Assembly: GCA_900546075.1 (NCBI GenBank)
Contig: URBH01000003.1
Location: forward strand, 1-64,000
Direction: 5' to 3'
Length of the DNA stretch: 64,000 nucleotides
From: an uncultured Eubacteriales bacterium
GTDB taxonomy: Bacteria > Bacillota > Clostridia > Oscillospirales > Oscillospiraceae
Position numbers and translations under genes: made by a program. Positions within the stretch are counted from its first letter, which is position 1. Every line of letters starts with the position of its first letter. This document shows positions 40,135 through 48,845 of the stretch, piece by piece. A model generated the notes under the pieces. It ran no database searches, was not told where the DNA came from, and saw nothing but the letters and a program-made list of their open reading frames with translations.

Positions 40135-42924
40135 TCAGAATTCTACGTCCATTTTTGCCACGACGGCGGCGCAGCGGGGGCAGAGTCCCTCGGCGTTTGC
40201 CTGTAGGCTGTGCATCCAGCAGCGGGGACACTTGGTTCCCTTGGCCTCGGAGACGCCGATGGTCAGGCTCGGATAGTTGACGCCTGTGCCGATCTCAGCG
40301 CCTTCCTCGGGCTGCGCCCAGACGCAGTCGGAGACGATGCACACCTCGGCCAGATTCACGCCCTCGCAGGCGGAGCGGATGGCGGCGTCCTCCGTTTTCA
40401 GGGTGACGTGGGCTTCCAGCGCCTTGCCGATACGCTTGTCGGCGCGCGCCTTTTCCAGAACGCCGTTGACGTCCTGGCGCAGCTTCATGACTACGTCCCA
40501 CTTGGCCATGGCGGCGTCTTCCAGCGCGTACTGGGCGAAGCCTTCCGGCATCTGGTTCAGCAGGACATTCCGGGCGTCATCACTGGCGCGATGAGGCATG
40601 GACTGCCAGATTTCGTCGCAGGTGAAGGCCAGGATGGGAGCAAACAGCTTGGCCATGGCGTCCAGAATCAGGAACAGAGCGCTCTGGGCGGAGCGGCGGC
40701 GCAGGCCGTTCTTTTCCTCGCAGTAAAGCCGGTCTTTGAGGATGTCCAGATAGAAGGAGGACAGCTCCACCACGCAGAAATCGTTGATGGCGTGGGACAC
40801 CACATGGAACTCGTAATTGTCGTAGGCCTTGCGGCAGGTCTGCACCAGCGCGTCCAGGCGGGTCAGCGCCCAGCGATCCAGCTCCTCCATGTCTTCGGGG
40901 GCAACCAGGTTGTCGGGGTCGAACTCGTTCAGGTTGCCCAGGCAGTACCGGGCGGTGTTCCGGAATTTCAGATAGCTCTGAGACAGCTGCTTGAAGATCT
41001 CCTTGGAGCAGCGGACGTCGGCGTGGTAGTCGGCGGAGCCAGCCCACAGACGCACGATGTCGGCGCCGTATTCCTTGATCAGGTCGGCGGGGTCAATGCC
41101 GTTGCCCAGAGACTTGTGCATGGCGCGTCCCTGGCCGTCCACCGTCCAGCCGTGGGTCAGAACCTGCTTGAAGGGTGCGCCGTGTCCCAGCGCGCCAACG
41201 GAGGTCAGAAGGCTGGACTGGAACCAGCCGCGGTACTGGTCGGCGCCCTCCAGATACACGTCGGCAGGCCACAGCTCGGGGGTGTCCCGCATGAGGGAGG
41301 CATAGTGGGTGGAGCCGGAGTCGAACCAGCCGTCCAGGGTGTCGGTCTCCTTGTCGAAGGACTTGCCGCCGCAGTGGGGGCAGCTTAAGTTTTCGGGAAT
41401 CAGCTCCATGGCGTCCTTCTCAAACCAGACGTTGGAGCCGTACTCGTCAAACAGCTCGGAAATGTGGGCGATGGTCTCGTCGGTGCAGACGGGTTTTCCG
41501 CAGTCCCGGCAGTAGAACACGGGGATGGGCAGACCCCAGCGGCGCTGACGGGAAATGCACCAGTCGGCACGCTCCCGGATCATGCTGATCATCCGCTCGC
41601 CGCCCCAGGCGGGAAGCCACTTCACGTCCTTGCAGGCGGCGATGGCCTCGTCCTTGAAGGATTCCACGGAGCAGAACCACTGAGGGGTCGCCCGGAAGAT
41701 GATGGGCTTCTTGCAGCGGTCATGGTGGGGGTAGGAGTGGACGATCTCCTCGGAGGCGAACAGAGCGCCGCTTTCCTTCATGTCCGCGAGAATGACGGGG
41801 TTGCTTTCCTCGGTCTTCATACCGGCGTACTTGCCGGCGTAGTCGGTGTGGCGGCCGTAATCGTCCACAGGCACCACCAAGTCCATGCCGTAGCGCATAC
41901 AGGTCTGGTAGTCGTCGGCGCCGAAGCCGGGAGCGGTGTGGACACAGCCGGTACCGGAATCCATGGTGACGTACTCGGCGTTCACCAGACGGGAGGTCTT
42001 GTCCAGGAAGGGATGCTGCGCCAGCATATTCTCAAAGAACTGGCCGGGGTAGGAGGCGATGACCTCGTAATGCTCGAAGCCGCCGATGTGCATGACCTTG
42101 TCCATCAGAGCCTGCGCCATGATATAGGTCTCACCGTTTTCGGCCTTGACAAGAACGTAGGTCTCCCTGGGGTGCAGGCAGATGGCCAGGTTGCCAGGCA
42201 GCGTCCAGATGGTGGTCGTCCAGATGACGAAGTAGGTGCGGCTCAGGTCAAAGCCTGCCAGCTTGCCCAGATCGTCTTTCATGGGGAACTTGACGTAGAC
42301 GGAGGTACAGGGGTCGTCATGGTATTCAATCTCGGCCTCGGCCACGGCGGTGGCACACACGGGACACCAGTACACGGGCTTCAGGCCCTTGTAGATATAG
42401 CCCTTGTCGAACATCCGGCCAAAGACCTTGACTTCCTGCGCCTCAAAGTGCTTGTCCATGGTGCGGTAGGGATGCTTCCAGTTGCCCACCACGCCCAGAC
42501 GCTTGAAGCCTGCCATCTGACGCTGGATATAGGTTTCGGCAAATTCCTCGCAGGCGGCGCGGAACTGGGGGACGGGCATGGCCTTGTGGTTGAGCTTGCT
42601 CTTTTTGATGATGGCGGTCTCAATGGGAAGACCGTGGTTGTCCCAGCCGGGGACGTAGGGGGTGTAATAGCCCATCATGGCGTGGCTGCGGACGATGAAA
42701 TCCTTCAGGGTCTTATTCAGGGCGTGACCCATGTGGATGTCGCCGTTGCTGAAGGGAGGACCGTCATGCAGCACGAAGGGTGGGAGATCCTTGTTCTTTT
42801 CCAGCATGGCCTCATAGAGGTTCTGCTCCTCCCAGCGGCTGAGCATACCCGGCTCCCGGGTGGGCAGACCCGCCTTCATGGGGAAATCGGTTTTCGGTGT
42901 GATGATCGTGTTCTTATAATCCAT
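40135..42924 (-). CDS. ileS: Isoleucyl-tRNA synthetase
   Basis: This 929-residue class I aminoacyl-tRNA synthetase attaches isoleucine to tRNA-Ile. The HIGH-type motif HMGH is at residues 64-67, the KMSKS-type motif appears as MHKSLGNG, the CP1 editing domain lies between them, and the C-terminal zinc-binding cysteines (CPRCW...CPRC) are intact. Length and zinc tail are those of the bacterial eukaryote-unlike type 1 enzyme. ATG at 42924 has GGAGG 11 bases upstream. A T-box leader controls it in response to uncharged tRNA-Ile. Confidence 0.97.
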   Translation of the reverse strand: MDYKNTIITPKTDFPMKAGLPTREPGMLSRWEEQNLYEAMLEKNKDLPPFVLHDGPPFSNGDIHMGHALNKTLKDFIVRSHAMMGYYTPYVPGWDNHGLPIETAIIKKSKLNHKAMPVPQFRAACEEFAETYIQRQMAGFKRLGVVGNWKHPYRTMDKHFEAQEVKVFGRMFDKGYIYKGLKPVYWCPVCATAVAEAEIEYHDDPCTSVYVKFPMKDDLGKLAGFDLSRTYFVIWTTTIWTLPGNLAICLHPRETYVLVKAENGETYIMAQALMDKVMHIGGFEHYEVIASYPGQFFENMLAQHPFLDKTSRLVNAEYVTMDSGTGCVHTAPGFGADDYQTCMRYGMDLVVPVDDYGRHTDYAGKYAGMKTEESNPVILADMKESGALFASEEIVHSYPHHDRCKKPIIFRATPQWFCSVESFKDEAIAACKDVKWLPAWGGERMISMIRERADWCISRQRRWGLPIPVFYCRDCGKPVCTDETIAHISELFDEYGSNVWFEKDAMELIPENLSCPHCGGKSFDKETDTLDGWFDSGSTHYASLMRDTPELWPADVYLEGADQYRGWFQSSLLTSVGALGHGAPFKQVLTHGWTVDGQGRAMHKSLGNGIDPADLIKEYGADIVRLWAGSADYHADVRCSKEIFKQLSQSYLKFRNTARYCLGNLNEFDPDNLVAPEDMEELDRWALTRLDALVQTCRKAYDNYEFHVVSHAINDFCVVELSSFYLDILKDRLYCEEKNGLRRRSAQSALFLILDAMAKLFAPILAFTCDEIWQSMPHRASDDARNVLLNQMPEGFAQYALEDAAMAKWDVVMKLRQDVNGVLEKARADKRIGKALEAHVTLKTEDAAIRSACEGVNLAEVCIVSDCVWAQPEEGAEIGTGVNYPSLTIGVSEAKGTKCPRCWMHSLQANAEGLCPRCAAVVAKMDVEF

Positions 42925-42989
42925 CGGAATACTTACCTCCAAAAATGAATTCATGATAATGTGGGGCAGGGAAGTGTGACCCTGCGATC

Positions 42990-43275
42990 AAAAGGAAAGC
43001 GCCCCTGTCTCGTCAAAAGAGACAAAGGCGCGTTAACCTCTGCGGTACCACTCTCGTTCCGGTAAAACCGGCACTCATGGGGAATCTCTAAATCAGAGCT
43101 TCCCTTACGCTGTATCGGGCGTGTCCCGGCGCGGCCTACTGCCTTTCGGGTTCGGCGCGCTGCTCGGAGGTGATGCAGACCGTCTCCTGCTTACTGCCTT
43201 GCACCAAAGCGGCAGCTCTCTGAAAGCGGCGGAACGGCTTGCGTGTCCTCGTCAAAGCGTGAAAATATGGGAACC
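42990..43275 (-). promoter_or_regulatory. T-box riboswitch leader of ileS
   Basis: The minus strand carries the T-box block GAGTGGTACCGCAGAGG (about 43037-43055). The terminator stem follows at 42999-43031 (gcgcc...ggcgc, then a T-rich run). The Stem I distal elements AGAGAGCTG and TTGGTGCAAGG lie upstream. The specifier codon is ATC (43172-43174, in TGCATCACC), an Ile codon that fits ileS. Uncharged tRNA-Ile would favour the antiterminator. Confidence 0.95.
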
Positions 43276-43283
43276 TCCGCCTT

Positions 43284-44033
43284 TTATCTGCGGGAGGTGG
43301 GATCGTAGTTGCGGCCGAATTGCAGGTTCAGGCTGGCAAAGCGGCTGGTGGTGGAATCATTGGCGGTGGGGTGCTTGGGCGCGGCCTTGGGGGCGCTGTC
43401 CGTGGTGGTGCCGATGATCGCTTCGATGTTCTGGGAGATCTCGTCGGCTACGTCGTCGCTGCTGGCCTTGGGGGCAGGAGCGACCGGGGCAACGGGTGCG
43501 GCAGGCGCCACAGGAGCCACACGGGTCGTAGGCGCCGTGGTGGTGGCAGGCGCGTTGGCGGTCTTGATCCGATCCAGAGCCTGGATGCAGGAGCGCATCT
43601 GATCCTGAATCTCATTGATCCGGGCGGAGGCGGTTCTGCGGGCTTCCTCCAGCCGGGCGTTCTCGGCGGCAATCAGGGCGCTGTTGTTGGGGACGCTCTG
43701 AATGGGCTGGACGCTCTGCGCAGCCTGAGCGGCGGCAGCGGCATTGGCGTTGCTGAGCATCTTGGCGCACTTGGCCTCGGCCTCCATGACCATCTTGTCA
43801 CAGGTGCGCTGGGCGTTGGCGACGGCTTCCTTCATGGCCGCTTCGTTCTTGCGGTACTCTTCCAGCTTGCCGACGAGGACGCGCATCTTGCTTTTCAGAA
43901 GGGCGTTCTCCTTGTACAGCGTTACGTAATCCTCCGTCAGAGGCTCCAGAAACTCGTCCACCTGCTGCATATTGTAGCCGCCGAAGGTAGACTTGCTGAA
44001 AGAAATCTGATCGATCTGTTGCGGTGTAAACAT
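43284..44033 (-). CDS. divIVA: DivIVA-domain cell division/polarity protein
   Basis: This 249-residue protein has the DivIVA lipid-binding head (FTPQQIDQISFSKSTFGGYNMQQVDEFLE, residues 2-30), followed by a coiled coil to about residue 110 and a long low-complexity Ala/Pro/Thr-rich tail. DivIVA binds curved membrane at poles and septa and recruits division or sporulation factors. The tail is longer and less charged than in B. subtilis. It lies downstream of sepF and upstream of T-box-ileS, the standard Firmicutes order. Confidence 0.92.
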   Translation of the reverse strand: MFTPQQIDQISFSKSTFGGYNMQQVDEFLEPLTEDYVTLYKENALLKSKMRVLVGKLEEYRKNEAAMKEAVANAQRTCDKMVMEAEAKCAKMLSNANAAAAAQAAQSVQPIQSVPNNSALIAAENARLEEARRTASARINEIQDQMRSCIQALDRIKTANAPATTTAPTTRVAPVAPAAPVAPVAPAPKASSDDVADEISQNIEAIIGTTTDSAPKAAPKHPTANDSTTSRFASLNLQFGRNYDPTSRR

Positions 44034-44054
44034 GGTGATTTACCTTCCTATCTT

Positions 44055-44609
44055 TTAGATATAGCTTTCAACCTCGGCCTGCAACGTTTCCAGGTCGCCC
44101 ACAATGTCCATATTGTGGGGACAGAACAGGTATGCAGACTGGGCAATCTTCTTCACATCGCCGTCCAGGGCGTACACACAGCCGGACAGAAAATCCACCA
44201 CCCGGCGAGCCATGGCCTTGTCCACATTCTCCATGTTGACGATGACGGCTTTCCGGTTGCGCAGGTCATCGGCGGCCTTGGAGGTATCGTTGAAGCTGCC
44301 CGGACGGAACAGAACCACCTCCTGCTTGTTGCCGGTGTTCATGTTCAGAACCTGACCGGAGAAGCCGGCGGCGGGAGCGGCGGACGCGGTGCTGGTCATG
44401 GGGCCGAAGCCGTAATCGTCGGCTTCCTCATCCTCTTCCTCTTCGGGGGCGGGAGTGGGCGCCGGTGCGCGGCGGGGTTTGCGGCGGGCGGGAGCAGGCT
44501 TCTCGGGTTCTTCATAATCATCGAGGTAATCGTCATCCTCGCCGTAATCATCGTAATCGTCGTCTGCGTAGGGCTGGGCAAATTTCTTTACGTTATCCCA
44601 TAAGCTCAT
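44055..44609 (-). CDS. sepF: Cell division protein SepF
   Basis: This 184-residue SepF has an N-terminal amphipathic membrane anchor (MSLWDNVKKFAQPY). A very acidic Asp/Tyr/Glu and Pro-rich linker follows (about residues 15-95), then the C-terminal SepF core (about 98-184, with VLFRPGSFNDTSKAADDLRNRKAVIVNMENVD). It polymerises into rings and bundles FtsZ filaments at the septum. The linker is longer than in B. subtilis. The RBS is AGGAGG. It sits between yggS and divIVA; the ylmG and ylmH genes that often stand here are missing. Confidence 0.95.
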   Translation of the reverse strand: MSLWDNVKKFAQPYADDDYDDYGEDDDYLDDYEEPEKPAPARRKPRRAPAPTPAPEEEEDEEADDYGFGPMTSTASAAPAAGFSGQVLNMNTGNKQEVVLFRPGSFNDTSKAADDLRNRKAVIVNMENVDKAMARRVVDFLSGCVYALDGDVKKIAQSAYLFCPHNMDIVGDLETLQAEVESYI

Positions 44610-44638
44610 TCTATATGTCCTCCTAATGTATGCTCACA

Positions 44639-45361
44639 TCATTTTGATGATTCCCTGGTATCGTCTTTCACATAGTTCCTGGCGCCAAAAATAGCGGTGC
44701 CGATTCGAACCATCGTGCTGCCGGAGGCGATCGCGTCGGCGAAGTCTCCGGACATGCCCATGGATAAACAGTCCACCTTGACATTATCGTATTTTTTTCG
44801 CCTTATGTCAACAGATAAGTGGAACATTTTTTGAAAAAATTTTTGATTTTCTCCCGAAATGTGGCTGATTGGGGGAATTGCCATGAGACCTTTGATACAT
44901 ATGTTTGAAAATTCGCCGATTTTTTCCATCAGAGGAAGGATGTCCCCGGCGGCAAAACCGGACTTGCTGGCCTCCTCGCCGATGTTGACCTCCAGCAAAA
45001 TGTCCTGCACAATGCCCTGCCTGGCGGCTTCCCGGTCGATGGCGGCAAGCAGACGCTCCGAGTCCACGCTCTGAATGAGGGAGACCTTGCCCACCACCTG
45101 GCGAACCTTGTTGGTCTGTAAGTGGCCGATGAAATGCACCGGCGCGCCGTCGTAGGCGTTCTGGGCGAGCTTGGCGGTCAGCTCCTGCACCCGGTTTTCG
45201 CCGCAGCAGTCCACACCGGCGGCGATGGCCTGACGCACGGCGTCGGCGTCGTTCATTTTTGTGGCGGCGCAGAGCAGGATTTCCTTTGGGTCACGTCCCG
45301 CGGCGAGGGCGGCGGCCTCCATCTGGCGGCGGATTTCGGCGACGTTTTCGGCGATAGACAT
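44639..45361 (-). CDS. yggS: PLP homeostasis protein, YggS/YlmE family
   Basis: This 240-residue single-domain PLP protein with an alanine-racemase-like barrel has the PLP lysine in CAATKMND (Lys35) and signature blocks HFIGHLQTNK, LLEVNIGEEASKSGF and LSMGMSGD. It helps control free pyridoxal phosphate and amino-acid balance; no enzymatic activity is firmly known for the family. It stands next to sepF as in most Firmicutes. The codons for about residues 150-200 are strikingly AT-rich compared with the flanks. Confidence 0.95.
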   Translation of the reverse strand: MSIAENVAEIRRQMEAAALAAGRDPKEILLCAATKMNDADAVRQAIAAGVDCCGENRVQELTAKLAQNAYDGAPVHFIGHLQTNKVRQVVGKVSLIQSVDSERLLAAIDREAARQGIVQDILLEVNIGEEASKSGFAAGDILPLMEKIGEFSNICIKGLMAIPPISHISGENQKFFQKMFHLSVDIRRKKYDNVKVDCLSMGMSGDFADAIASGSTMVRIGTAIFGARNYVKDDTRESSK

Positions 45362-45408
45362 AAGAATTCTTCTTTCTGTTTAGATTGGGAACCGGAGTTT
45401 ACACTGAA

Positions 45409-45447
45409 AAAAGGGCAACGGAAGGCTTATGCTCCGTTGCCCTTTTT
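45409..45447 (-). terminator. Terminator of hfq
   Basis: A 14-bp stem (aaaagggcaacgga and complement) with a 10-nt loop and flanking A/T runs, directly past the hfq stop. Confidence 0.9.
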
Positions 45448-45450
45448 GCG

Positions 45451-45681
45451 TCACGCAGTTGCGGCTGCGGCCTTCAGCGGTTTCATGGGGGCGAGGGTGG
45501 AGATGGCGTGCTTGTAGATCATCTGCTGCTTGCCATCGGATACCAGCACCACTACAAAGCTGTCGTAGCCCGTAATGACTCCCCGGAGCTGGAAGCCGTT
45601 CATCAGAAACAGGGTCACGGGAACCTTGTCCCGGCGAACCTCCTTCAAAATGGCTTCCTGTAAGTTGATCGCGTCAGACAT
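45451..45681 (-). CDS. hfq: RNA-binding protein Hfq
   Basis: This 76-residue Sm-like protein has the Sm1 segment NLQEAILKEVRRDKVPVTLFLMNGFQLRG and the Sm2 motif YKHAIST with the conserved Lys-His. Hfq forms hexamers that bind small RNAs and mRNAs. The C-terminal tail is very short, as usual in Firmicutes. ATG at 45681 follows AAGG; the frame is open upstream without a better start. It lies after miaA, the common gene order, but is separated from it by 245 bases with a long hairpin. Confidence 0.95.
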   Translation of the reverse strand: MSDAINLQEAILKEVRRDKVPVTLFLMNGFQLRGVITGYDSFVVVLVSDGKQQMIYKHAISTLAPMKPLKAAAATA

Positions 45682-45778
45682 ATGGATACCTTCTTTCTCA
45701 TATTCGGCAGACAAATACTCCCCAATAACTGCCGTTTTGGAAGCTCTGATTCCATCGGCGAGAGCTGACAGCGAGAGA

Positions 45779-45859
45779 TTTTTCACCAGATGAAGGTATT
45801 GAAAGCGGAGGAATACTTTGTGTATTTCCCGCTTTTAATACCGCACAGCTGGTGAAAAA
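45779..45859. repeat. Long palindromic hairpin between miaA and hfq
   Basis: tttttcaccag at one end pairs with ctggtgaaaaa at the other. Inside, ggtatt-g-aaagcgg pairs with ccgctttt-aatacc and aatac with gtatt around a 5-nt loop. The hairpin spans about 80 bases with small internal bulges. It could be an RNA processing or autoregulatory structure of the hfq transcript, or a hairpin MITE. Confidence 0.6.
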
Positions 45860-45926
45860 GATCCGCTGTTCAGCCGAAGACGATTGGATTCAGAGATTCC
45901 ATAGGGTATCCACATCCTAACACGTT

Positions 45927-46862
45927 TCAGTTGTCAAAATCGCTCACAATCCGTCGAGCGTTTTCCAGAATTTCCCGCCCGGTGTCTCCGGTGTCCCGGA
46001 TGAGCCAGTGAATGGCCTTGTTCCGGCGGAACCAGGTCAGCTGACGCTTGGCGTAGCGGCGGGAGGATTGGCGCACCTGATCGGCCGCTTCCTCTATTGT
46101 ACACCGGCCGTCAAGAGCATCCACGAATTCCTTGTAGCCGATGGCCTGCATGGCGGTGGCCCTTTCGGGAATGCCGTCGGCAAGAAGCCCCCGGATTTCC
46201 TTCACAAGCCCCTGCTCAAGCATGAGACCGACCCGCAGATCAATGCGGCGGTACAGCTCGCCCCGCCGGGCAAAGTCCAGCCCCAGCCAGAGCGGGGAAT
46301 ACCGGGGCGGAACGGCCTGGGTCTTCCGGTTGTGTTCCGTGATGGTCTCGCCGGTCTCCAGATAAACCTCCAGCGCCCGGAGGATACGCTTCCGGTCGGA
46401 AAGGTGCAGGCGCCGGGCGGCGTCGGGGTCTACGGCGCGCAGACGGGAAAGCATGGCCTCCATGCCCTCGGCGTCCGCCTGGGCTTCCAGCCGCTCCCGG
46501 ACGCCGGTGGCGGGGAAGGGGGCGAAGGCGTTGCCCCGGATGAGAGCGTCCATGTATAGCCCGGTTCCCCCTGCGATCACGGCGGTTTTTCCCCGGGAAA
46601 TGATGTCGTCCACAATGGGGGCGGCCATCTCACAGTAGCGGCTGACGGAAAAATCCTCCCAGGGTTCGGCCACGTCGATCATGTGATGAGGGATTCCCTG
46701 CATTTCCTCCAAGGTGGGCTTCGCGGTGCCGATGTCCATGTGTTTGTACACCTGCATGGAGTCGCAGGACACCACTTCGCCATTCAGTTCCTTCGCCAGC
46801 TCCACGGCAAGCGCGGTTTTTCCAGAGGCCGTCGGCCCGGCAATGCAGATGATGTTGTTCAT
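45927..46862 (-). CDS. miaA: tRNA dimethylallyltransferase
   Basis: MiaA transfers a dimethylallyl group to A37 of tRNAs that read UNN codons. The 311-residue protein has a P-loop GPTASGKT (residues 9-16), the SCDSMQVYKHMDIGTAKP block that includes the catalytic Asp, GGTGLYMDAL, and RYAKRQLTWFRR near the C-terminus. ATG at 46862 follows GGAG by 6 bases. Its product is the substrate of MiaB, encoded at the head of the same gene run (52180-53592). Confidence 0.96.
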   Translation of the reverse strand: MNNIICIAGPTASGKTALAVELAKELNGEVVSCDSMQVYKHMDIGTAKPTLEEMQGIPHHMIDVAEPWEDFSVSRYCEMAAPIVDDIISRGKTAVIAGGTGLYMDALIRGNAFAPFPATGVRERLEAQADAEGMEAMLSRLRAVDPDAARRLHLSDRKRILRALEVYLETGETITEHNRKTQAVPPRYSPLWLGLDFARRGELYRRIDLRVGLMLEQGLVKEIRGLLADGIPERATAMQAIGYKEFVDALDGRCTIEEAADQVRQSSRRYAKRQLTWFRRNKAIHWLIRDTGDTGREILENARRIVSDFDN

Positions 46863-46882
46863 AAAAGTCTCCAAACAGGATA

Positions 46883-48838
46883 TTATGTCCGCCTGAACTG
46901 TTTTTCCAGCTGCTTCTTGCTTAAGGAAACGCAGATGGGGCGGCCATGGGGGCAGTATTTCAGGTCTTCCCGGCGCATGACTTCCTTGGCCACGGCGAGA
47001 AGCTCCTGCTCGTCGTTGACCCATCCGGCTTTGATGGCGGCCTTGCAGGCCACCGTGTGCAGAAGCTCGTCCCGGACGGTGTCCTTGCTTTCCCGCCTTC
47101 CGGCGAGAAGGTCGGCGGCAAGACTTTCCACAGCCTCGGCGGCGTCCTCCGGGCTTAAATCCATGGGAATCTGCCGCAGGAGCACGGTGCTTTCGCCGAA
47201 TTCCTCCACCGCAAAGCCCAGCTCGTCTAACATATCTGCGTTGGCGAGAAGTTCCCCGGTTGCGGCAGGGCTTAAGCGCACGGGGATGGGGGACAGCAGG
47301 CTCTGGGCACTGATTTTCTCGGGATGGGCTTTCAGCTTTTCAAAGAGAATGCGCTCGTGGGCGGCGTGCTTGTCGATGAGGAAAGCGTCGTCCCTCTGCT
47401 CCACAATAATATAGGTATTGTAAAGCTCGCCCACCATCCGCCACGGAATCTCGGCGGGCATGGGCAGCTGGGTCTGCTCCATTTCTTCCAGCTCTTCTTT
47501 TTTGGGGGGAGCGGGGGGAACAGGCGCAGGCTTTTCTGCCTTGGGCGGGGTCTGGCTTGCCTGAACCTGGGGCAGCATTACAAACTCCCGCAGGGGCATA
47601 TTGGCAGGACGCTCGATTTTCGCCGCCGTTGCCGCCGCCGCGGTTTGCTTCGGCTGGGGCGCGTCCTTTAGAGCGGTGGAGAAGGTTTTGTACTCCTGGG
47701 GCGTCATGGTGCGGAAAAAGCTGCCTTTGGGGGCGGAATTTTCCGGACGGGGCGGCATCTGGGGCGGAGGGGACGCTTTAACAGGTGTCTCAGGCGCAAC
47801 CGGCGCGACGGTCTCCCCGGCGGGTGCCCGGAACCGGATCTCGGGGCGGTCGGTCTGGGTGTTCAGCGCGCCCAATACGCCATAATGGACGCAGTCAAAT
47901 ACCGCCTTTTCCGACAGGAATTTTACCTCCGTCTTCGCCGGGTGAACATTCACGTCCACGGCGTTGGGCGGCAGGGTCAGATGCAGCACGCAGGCGGGGA
48001 ATTTCCCCACCATGATCTGGTTGCGGTAGGCTTCCTCCAAGGCGGAAACCAGCAGCTTGGACTTCACGGGGCGGTCGTTGACAAAAAAGGTTTGCAGACC
48101 CCGGCTGGGGCGGGCATCGGTGGGCTTGGAGACGTAGCCGGTCAGGGTGTAGGATTCCCAACGGCTGTCCACCTTCACCATCCGGGCAAAATCCCGGCCA
48201 TAGACGCAGTAGACTGCCGTCTGCAAGCCGCCGTTTCCCGGGGTGGAAAGCACCTGCTTGCCGTCCCGGAGGAACTGGATGGCCACCTCCGGGTGCGCCA
48301 GCGCCTGCATCTGCACGGCGGCGGTTACCCGGCTGCCCTCCACGGTGTCGGATTTCATGAATTTCATCCGGGCGGGGGTGTTGAAAAAGAGGTCGCGGAT
48401 GATGATGGTCGTCCCTTCGGGACAGCCGATCTCGGTTTCTTCCAGAATTTTACCCGCTTCCAGCTTTAAGGACGTGCCGGACATGCTGCCCGCCGTTTTG
48501 GTCAGAAGATCGATGCGGCTGACGGAGGCAATGGCGGCCAATGCCTCGCCCCGGAAGCCCATGGTGCCGATGGCGGCCAGGTCTTCGGCGCAGCGGAGCT
48601 TTGAGGTGGCGTGGCGGAGAAAGGCCGTCCGGGCGTCCTCGGAGGACATACCGCAGCCGTTGTCCGTGACCCGGAGAAAGGTCATGCCGCCGTCCCGAAT
48701 CTCCACGGTGACTTTGGACGCGCCCGCGTCCACCGCGTTTTCCAGAAGCTCCTTGACCACGGAGGCGGGGCGCTCCACCACCTCGCCGGCGGCGATCAGA
48801 TTGGCAATATGGGGGGATAACTGAATGATTTTCGGCAT
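46883..48838 (-). CDS. mutL: DNA mismatch repair protein MutL
   Basis: This 651-residue protein has an N-terminal GHKL ATPase with ELLENAVDAGAS, DNGCGM and GFRGEALAAIASV motifs. A Pro/Ala-rich linker follows (about 340-460), then a C-terminal dimerisation and endonuclease domain that retains the DxHAxxER motif (DKHAAHERILFEKL) and CPHGRP. These mark a nicking MutL of the Bacillus type, used where MutH is absent. It links mismatch recognition by MutS to strand incision. Confidence 0.96.
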   Translation of the reverse strand: MPKIIQLSPHIANLIAAGEVVERPASVVKELLENAVDAGASKVTVEIRDGGMTFLRVTDNGCGMSSEDARTAFLRHATSKLRCAEDLAAIGTMGFRGEALAAIASVSRIDLLTKTAGSMSGTSLKLEAGKILEETEIGCPEGTTIIIRDLFFNTPARMKFMKSDTVEGSRVTAAVQMQALAHPEVAIQFLRDGKQVLSTPGNGGLQTAVYCVYGRDFARMVKVDSRWESYTLTGYVSKPTDARPSRGLQTFFVNDRPVKSKLLVSALEEAYRNQIMVGKFPACVLHLTLPPNAVDVNVHPAKTEVKFLSEKAVFDCVHYGVLGALNTQTDRPEIRFRAPAGETVAPVAPETPVKASPPPQMPPRPENSAPKGSFFRTMTPQEYKTFSTALKDAPQPKQTAAAATAAKIERPANMPLREFVMLPQVQASQTPPKAEKPAPVPPAPPKKEELEEMEQTQLPMPAEIPWRMVGELYNTYIIVEQRDDAFLIDKHAAHERILFEKLKAHPEKISAQSLLSPIPVRLSPAATGELLANADMLDELGFAVEEFGESTVLLRQIPMDLSPEDAAEAVESLAADLLAGRRESKDTVRDELLHTVACKAAIKAGWVNDEQELLAVAKEVMRREDLKYCPHGRPICVSLSKKQLEKQFRRT

Positions 48839-48845
48839 AGTAAGT

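Noticed and set aside
41464..42948. A 494-codon open frame opposite ileS
   Set aside because: It is a shadow of ileS with His/Gly/Val-rich composition and no recognisable domain.
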